NCBI GenBank assembly: GCA_964393115.1
Contig: CAYMST010000170.1
Location: 1-10,589, forward strand
Direction: 5' to 3'
Length of the DNA: 10,589 nt
Source of the DNA: CAYMST01 sp964393115
GTDB lineage: Bacteria > Bacteroidota > Bacteroidia > Cytophagales > Cyclobacteriaceae
The notes under the pieces were generated by a model. It worked only from the letters and a program-made list of their open reading frames with translations. It did not search any database and was not told the origin of the DNA. Positions 6,976 through 10,589 of the stretch are shown here, one piece after another. Both the position numbers and the translations under genes were made by a program. The stretch's first letter is position 1, and each line of letters begins with the position of its first letter.

Positions 6976-7575
6976 ATGAAAGGTTGTCAGGTAGTACTAT
7001 TCATGGTTCTCAGTTTTGGTTCAGCAAGTTCGGTTTTTGCTCAAGTAGACACTCTCCAACATGTTATTGAGATGTTTGAGTATACGGTTGATCACCCATA
7101 TCAAAGGGGAATTGTAGCCGGAGAGTATTTTCCAAAACAGGATTTTGTAGATATCGACGGAAATAGATTTTCATTCTATGACGACCACTATGACCTGACT
7201 GTCGTCAACTTTTGGTCTCCCGACTGCAAGAGCTGCATGGAGGAGAAGCCAAATTTGAAGAAAATGAAAGCGCACTATGAGGATCGCAAAAGGATTCGAT
7301 TTGTCAGTATTGTGCCAGGTTCACCTGAAAAGGTAAAACGAGTACTGTCAAAGCATGGTGATCCAGAATATCAAATAATACCCGTTAAGACCTACAAGGA
7401 ACGCGAGAAGCTTTTCAAATTTAAGGGAAATCCAAGGCAGTCTTTAGTGACTAAAGATGGTGAGGTACTCGCACAATATTTAACGGGGATATTTACGAAG
7501 TATCATCTTGAAGAGTTTATAAAGCGAACAGATCAATTTTTTAGAGAGAGAACAGCTCTAGTTAACTCACTATAG
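6976..7575 (+). CDS. Exported thioredoxin-fold protein (TlpA/ResA-like)
   Basis: The protein is 199 residues with a signal peptide ending VFA|Q (cleavage after about residue 22), so it acts in the periplasm. The thioredoxin fold is recognisable: FPKQDFVDIDGNRFSF (substrate-side strands typical of TlpA/AhpC-TSA proteins), LTVVNFWSPDC, the active-site C84-K-S-C87, then a helix EEKPNLKKMKAHY, RFVSIVPGSPEKV, and GNPRQSLVTKDGEV with P153 as the expected cis-Pro. In typical relatives the first Cys follows Trp; here it follows Asp (PDC), which should affect redox potential. The likely role is a thiol-disulfide reductase or oxidase for exported proteins, by family analogy. Upstream in-frame ATGs at 6964/6967 run into TGA at 6970, fixing the start at 6976. 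It appears to be a single-gene unit between long gaps. Confidence 0.85.
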   Translation: MKGCQVVLFMVLSFGSASSVFAQVDTLQHVIEMFEYTVDHPYQRGIVAGEYFPKQDFVDIDGNRFSFYDDHYDLTVVNFWSPDCKSCMEEKPNLKKMKAHYEDRKRIRFVSIVPGSPEKVKRVLSKHGDPEYQIIPVKTYKEREKLFKFKGNPRQSLVTKDGEVLAQYLTGIFTKYHLEEFIKRTDQFFRERTALVNSL

Positions 7576-7639
7576 TAAATGAAGGTCTCTGAACCGAAAA
7601 ATGATAAGTTGTGATGATTTAATGTTTGAGTTTTGTATC

Positions 7640-7660
7640 AAGACATTATGAATGTTTTTG
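7640..7660 (+). terminator. Weak possible terminator downstream of the TlpA-like gene
   Basis: AAGACATT (7640-7647) can pair with AATGTTTT (7651-7658), one G-U pair included, around a 3-base loop ATG, with one further T after the stem. The stem is AT-rich and the T-run is part of the stem, so it is weak. It lies about 65 bases past the stop codon. Confidence 0.25.
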
Positions 7661-7692
7661 TTAAATTTAGCTTACATCAAAACGATCTTAGT

Positions 7693-7745
7693 TGACCTGT
7701 TTTGTCATAGATAGATTGAAGCCACTATAACAGGTCATTTGGCTT
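7693..7745 (+). promoter_or_regulatory. Overlapping inverted repeats just upstream of the barrel/amine-oxidase pair
   Basis: TGACCTGTT (7693-7701) and AACAGGTCA (7729-7737) are a perfect 9-bp inverted repeat with a 27-base spacer. A second inverted repeat, AAGCCA (7719-7724) and TGGCTT (7740-7745), interlocks with it and ends 3 bases before the ATG at 7749. In RNA the two hairpins would be mutually exclusive, the second masking the ribosome-binding zone. In DNA the 9-bp repeat could be an operator. No confident promoter is visible, so it is unknown whether this is transcribed leader. Confidence 0.35.
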
Positions 7746-7748
7746 AAT

Positions 7749-8327
7749 ATGAAACCAATAACCGCCATTCTCATATTTACTTTATTGAGCATTTCGGTTT
7801 ATGCTCAACTAAAAGAGCCTCAAGTATCTACATTGAGCATAAGTTATTTTGCCCCTTTTGCCGTACAACCTGGTGGGAGATTAGGGTTGGATATTCTTTT
7901 GAATAACTGGAGAAAAGAACCGGATGTAAAGGCTAGTATTTGGGTTATTCGTCCTCATATTGGCTACTTCGTTCGCCCAGACTTGCATCGCAATCTCATA
8001 ATAGGTTCAGAACTTGGGTATAAGCTTCAAAAGCCAAATAAACGCGCTTATTGGTTGCCTACCATTGAAATGAGTTACTTGTTATCATCTGAGAACGTAG
8101 AAGGAAGTGTACACCTCGGTAGCGGGGACATTACTCAGCTAAAAGAAACTTATCACTATTTCTTACCAGCCTTAGGAATAACATACGGTATTGAAGCCAA
8201 AAAAAGGATAGGATATTTTTTCAAGCTGTTCTACGGCAGGAAGATAAGTAAACAACTACCCGATGCTGCCGTATTTGGGACTGAAGTAGGTATTAAGTTC
8301 CTTTTTCAATCGATTAACAACCAGTGA
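7749..8327 (+). CDS. Probable outer-membrane beta-barrel protein, uncharacterised
   Basis: The protein is 192 residues with a clear signal peptide (residues 1-19, ending VYA|Q). The mature part alternates hydrophobic and polar residues in short strands with aromatic ends, for example VSTLSISYFAPFA, ASIWVIRPHIGYFV, LIIGSELGYKL, LPTIEMSYLL, LPALGITYGIEA, IGYFFKLFYGR and FGTEVGIKFLF, which suggests a small 8-strand outer-membrane barrel. The chain does not end on an aromatic residue but on SINNQ after the last strand. I do not recognise a named family. Its TGA stop at 8325-8327 is one base before the ATG of the amine oxidase, so the two are cotranscribed and probably translationally coupled. A soluble beta-rich periplasmic protein is the alternative. 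Confidence 0.7.
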   Translation: MKPITAILIFTLLSISVYAQLKEPQVSTLSISYFAPFAVQPGGRLGLDILLNNWRKEPDVKASIWVIRPHIGYFVRPDLHRNLIIGSELGYKLQKPNKRAYWLPTIEMSYLLSSENVEGSVHLGSGDITQLKETYHYFLPALGITYGIEAKKRIGYFFKLFYGRKISKQLPDAAVFGTEVGIKFLFQSINNQ

Positions 8328-8328
8328 G

Positions 8329-9528
8329 ATGAACAGAAAGGAATTTATCCGAAATAGTTTGGCCTTTGGTATTGGTTTACCCTTTTTAAATACAATACTC
8401 TCAGGTTGCGATGACGAGTTAATCGCGATGCCAGAATTCGATATTAACTTTTCTGGCAAAGTGTTGATCATTGGTGCAGGTGCAGCGGGTCTTACTGCAG
8501 GTTATATTCTTCAGCGCCATGGAATTGATTTCGAAATCATTGAAGCAGCTGCAGGTTACGGTGGGCGAGTTAAGAGAATTGATGATTTTATAGACCTTCC
8601 GTTAGATCTTGGGGCAGAATGGATTCATCAAAGTCCTTCGGTACTGGCGGATATTTTAAATGACCCATCTCTGGATGCTAAGATTGATTTTGTGAATTAT
8701 ACCCCAAAGACTATTCAGAGATATTCGAATGGAAAACTTCGAGATCTCAATTGGGTCAGTGACTTTCAAAGTGAGCACAAATTCAAAAGTACGACGTGGT
8801 ACGGTTTTTTCGAGCGGTTCATGGTCCCTCAAATTGAAAGTAATATCAGGTTAAACCAACCCGTACGACAAGTTGATTACTCGGGAGATGGCGTGGTAGT
8901 GACGACGAATGACGGTAGTTCCTTTACTGGGGATAAGGTATTGATTACTGTTCCAATGACCATTCTGAAGAATGCTTCTATTGAATTTACCCCCGCTTTA
9001 CCGTCCGAAAAAACGGATGTTTTTAATAGGATTCAGATGGACGCAGGGCTTAAAGTCTTTATTGAATTTAGCGAACGGTTTTACCCAGATGCCCTAATCA
9101 CTGATGGATTTATAGAAAGCTTGACTGAAGATACAAAGACTTACTTCGACGCCGTTTTTGGGAAAGATACGAACAGGCATGTACTTGGACTTTTTGCCAT
9201 TAATGAGCAAGCTTCGGTTTTTACGGACTTAGGAACTGACCAAGCGATTTTTGAAGCGGTTATGAGGGAATTAGATACCATCTACGAAGGGAAGGCTTCA
9301 CGGTACTACGTTAAACACGTTGTGCAAAACTGGTCATCTGAGCCTTATGTTCAAGGTTCTTACACCTATTCATTCGATGGAGATCAGGAGGAAATGGTGA
9401 ATACCATGGTGAGACCATTAAATAACAAAGTGTATTTTGCCGGTGAGGCGTGTTCTATTGATAACCAAGCAACCGTCCATGGCGCATGCGAGTCAGCATA
9501 TACCATCATGCGGGATATTTTAGCTTAG
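8329..9528 (+). CDS. Exported FAD-dependent amine oxidase (flavin monoamine oxidase family), likely lipoprotein
   Basis: The protein is 399 residues. FAD binding is shown by the dinucleotide motif G49-A-G51-A-A-G54, the ribose-binding Glu72 (FEIIEAA), G78-G79-R80, and DLGAEWIH just after. GLKVFIEF places Lys242 where monoamine and polyamine oxidases carry the conserved flavin-adjacent Lys. The C-terminal FAD signature is FAGEACSIDNQATVHGACES (A371-G372-E373). It should oxidise an amine or amino acid to imine with H2O2 release; the substrate is unknown. The N-terminus is NRKEFIR (an RK variant of the twin-arginine motif), a hydrophobic stretch, then lipobox L-S-G-C27 followed by DDE. This suggests folded, FAD-loaded export by Tat and lipid anchoring. 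At 399 residues it is shorter than typical 450-500 residue members but lacks no core motif. It is the second gene of a coupled pair. Confidence 0.88.
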   Translation: MNRKEFIRNSLAFGIGLPFLNTILSGCDDELIAMPEFDINFSGKVLIIGAGAAGLTAGYILQRHGIDFEIIEAAAGYGGRVKRIDDFIDLPLDLGAEWIHQSPSVLADILNDPSLDAKIDFVNYTPKTIQRYSNGKLRDLNWVSDFQSEHKFKSTTWYGFFERFMVPQIESNIRLNQPVRQVDYSGDGVVVTTNDGSSFTGDKVLITVPMTILKNASIEFTPALPSEKTDVFNRIQMDAGLKVFIEFSERFYPDALITDGFIESLTEDTKTYFDAVFGKDTNRHVLGLFAINEQASVFTDLGTDQAIFEAVMRELDTIYEGKASRYYVKHVVQNWSSEPYVQGSYTYSFDGDQEEMVNTMVRPLNNKVYFAGEACSIDNQATVHGACESAYTIMRDILA

Positions 9529-9570
9529 TGTTCTTTTTCATGGGGAATTATTGAAGAGAGACGAAACTGA

Positions 9571-10320
9571 TCAAGGCGTCCAAAACTCCTTTTCCATAAA
9601 TAAGTTCACCCAGTTATCTTCACTCACCCCCATTAATGTGAATTTATATGGGCTTTCCGGTTTAAGCATTGGATTAGTATCGGGGTTCGTAATGTTGAAT
9701 ACGACATTACTCAAGTCGTAGAAAGTAAAGTTCTTTTCTATGGTATAAGTTCCGGAGATAAGGTTATTGTCAATATCGGAGATGACGTGGAAGTAAATTA
9801 CATTTTCCTTTATCACCCCATCGGTCCAAGAAAAAGAAGGGTTCACTCCGTTTTCCGTGAGTTGCAAAAGGCTTTTGGTGACCTCAGTGGGTTTGTTGTT
9901 CGCCTTGTGCCTAATTGGTGTACATACATGTATTTTACCTGGGGTTTTGTAAGTAACTACACCCATTCTTTCTCCTTCGAAGGGTGTATTATTGAACTTC
10001 CAGAGATAACCATTAAAAAGAGGCTCGTCTACAAGCGGCTTCGCGACGTACTTCGAAAAGTCTGCTGAGTCCGCAATGTCGGTTGCTTCGAAATAGCGAA
10101 AATCAGTTGCTCCAGGTATGGGATAGAAAAAAACATCAATTGGTGTCGAGGCATTTTCTAGAAGACCATTTTGGCGTCCTCCCGCACAGGCTACTAAATC
10201 CGCCATTTCAAGATTGCTATTTAACGCAATGTATTCTGAAAGAATATTTTCATTAGGTTCCTCATCCTGGTTACAAGAAACGATAAGTGATAGTAATGAA
10301 ATGAAAATCAGCTTTTTCAA
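9571..10320 (-). CDS. Lipoprotein of unknown function, TTG start
   Basis: The protein is 249 residues with a short lipoprotein signal peptide: K2-K3, hydrophobic core, lipobox I-V-S-C16, then NQDEE, an acidic stretch that may act as a surface-export signal in this phylum. The mature domain is mostly beta with many aromatics and no enzyme motif I can name. It has the general look of an uncharacterised Flavobacteria-type lipoprotein, an unverified impression. The start is TTG (10318-10320 on the plus strand as CAA): in frame upstream there are only four or five codons before a TAG and no ATG, and the next internal Met is past the signal peptide. An AAGGAA sequence just upstream could be a ribosome-binding site, unlike the other genes here. 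It converges on the amine-oxidase gene with 42 bases between. Confidence 0.75.
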   Translation of the reverse strand: MKKLIFISLLSLIVSCNQDEEPNENILSEYIALNSNLEMADLVACAGGRQNGLLENASTPIDVFFYPIPGATDFRYFEATDIADSADFSKYVAKPLVDEPLFNGYLWKFNNTPFEGERMGVVTYKTPGKIHVCTPIRHKANNKPTEVTKSLLQLTENGVNPSFSWTDGVIKENVIYFHVISDIDNNLISGTYTIEKNFTFYDLSNVVFNITNPDTNPMLKPESPYKFTLMGVSEDNWVNLFMEKEFWTP

Positions 10321-10589
10321 ATTCCTTGAGATTAACTATTTAAGTAAATAAAGAAAATATGTAAGCTACTAACAACTTGACCGTGATTTTGGTTTTGACT
10401 GGCAAATATTAAACGTTTTCGGCACCAAGCTATGGGGTCTTTAATCCATTCGCGATGTGGGTACTAGTCGAGAGTGGTCAGAATAAACCAGCTTAGTAAG
10501 TAAAATTGAATTTTAATTTTAGGGGCCAAAGAAAAGAGGCTTGTCTTTGATGTGAACGCTCCAAATGGTGTCTAGATTGATCGCTTTGG
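10321..10589. other. Non-coding sequence at the window end
   Basis: This 269-base stretch holds the upstream region of the minus-strand lipoprotein gene. I found no credible ORF on either strand. CAAATATT at 10403-10410 (reverse complement AATATTTG) is one base off the -7 promoter consensus for the minus-strand gene, without a -33 partner at proper spacing. CAAAGA / TCTTTG near 10530 is a small dyad of unknown meaning. The next gene may start beyond the window. Confidence 0.5.

Noticed and set aside
7693..7745. H-type pseudoknot formed by both inverted repeats together
   Set aside because: The loop that would cross the 9-bp stem is only two bases (7738-7739), too short to span it, so mutually exclusive hairpins are more plausible.
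9787..10068. Plus-strand 93-residue frame within the minus-strand lipoprotein gene
   Set aside because: It is fully antisense to a gene with a good signal peptide and lipobox, and its translation resembles no protein family.
10455..10496. Thirteen-codon plus-strand micro-ORF near the window end
   Set aside because: It is very short, has no ribosome site, and the frame is open for only about 27 codons, consistent with chance.

Overview
The window looks like a chromosomal stretch from a member of the Bacteroidota, probably a marine Cytophagia/Flavobacteriia-type organism. The DNA is AT-rich, and almost no gene has a Shine-Dalgarno sequence. Several exported proteins have 'xxA|Q' signal-peptide ends. 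The lipoproteins have acidic residues right after the lipid-bearing Cys. One large secreted protein carries tandem FN3 domains and a C-terminal segment resembling a type IX secretion (T9SS) sorting domain. A TTG-N17/21-TAGATTTG promoter of Bacteroidota type lies upstream of one gene pair. The genus is not determinable from the sequence alone.

Layout. (1) 98-2683: secreted beta-propeller + 4x FN3 + C-terminal domain protein. (2) 2771-3415: VOC/glyoxalase-like cytoplasmic protein. (3) 3506-4372: AraC-family regulator with an N-terminal cupin sensor domain. (4) 4537-5616: two-gene unit of a small, probably surface-exposed lipoprotein and a secreted SnoaL/ester-cyclase-like protein, preceded by a good promoter candidate and closed by a strong intrinsic terminator at 5636-5667. 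(5) 5681-6667: zinc-independent MDR (quinone-oxidoreductase-like) enzyme; the nearest upstream ATG (5642) lies inside the terminator stem, so 5681 is the credible start. (6) 6668-6975: 308-base non-coding gap with a cluster of dyad symmetries. (7) 6976-7575: exported thioredoxin-fold protein with a CKSC motif. (8) 7749-9528: tightly coupled pair (1 base between genes) of a probable outer-membrane barrel protein and an exported, lipid-anchored FAD amine oxidase; overlapping inverted repeats sit just before the first start codon. (9) 9571-10320, minus strand: a lipoprotein of unknown function with a TTG start, convergent with the amine oxidase. (10) 10321-10589: non-coding within the window.

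How the genes may work together: most products are exported, so this is largely an envelope/periplasm accessory region. The AraC regulator next to the lipoprotein/SnoaL/MDR genes could be a small locally regulated module, and the barrel/amine-oxidase pair a second one. Both groupings are inferred from gene order and spacing, and no substrate is visible. I see no transposase, integrase, CRISPR array, tRNA or rRNA. I do not see convincing evidence for a wholly new system; the most distinctive items are the coupled barrel/flavoenzyme pair, the terminator overlapping a tempting false start, and the dyads upstream of 7749.
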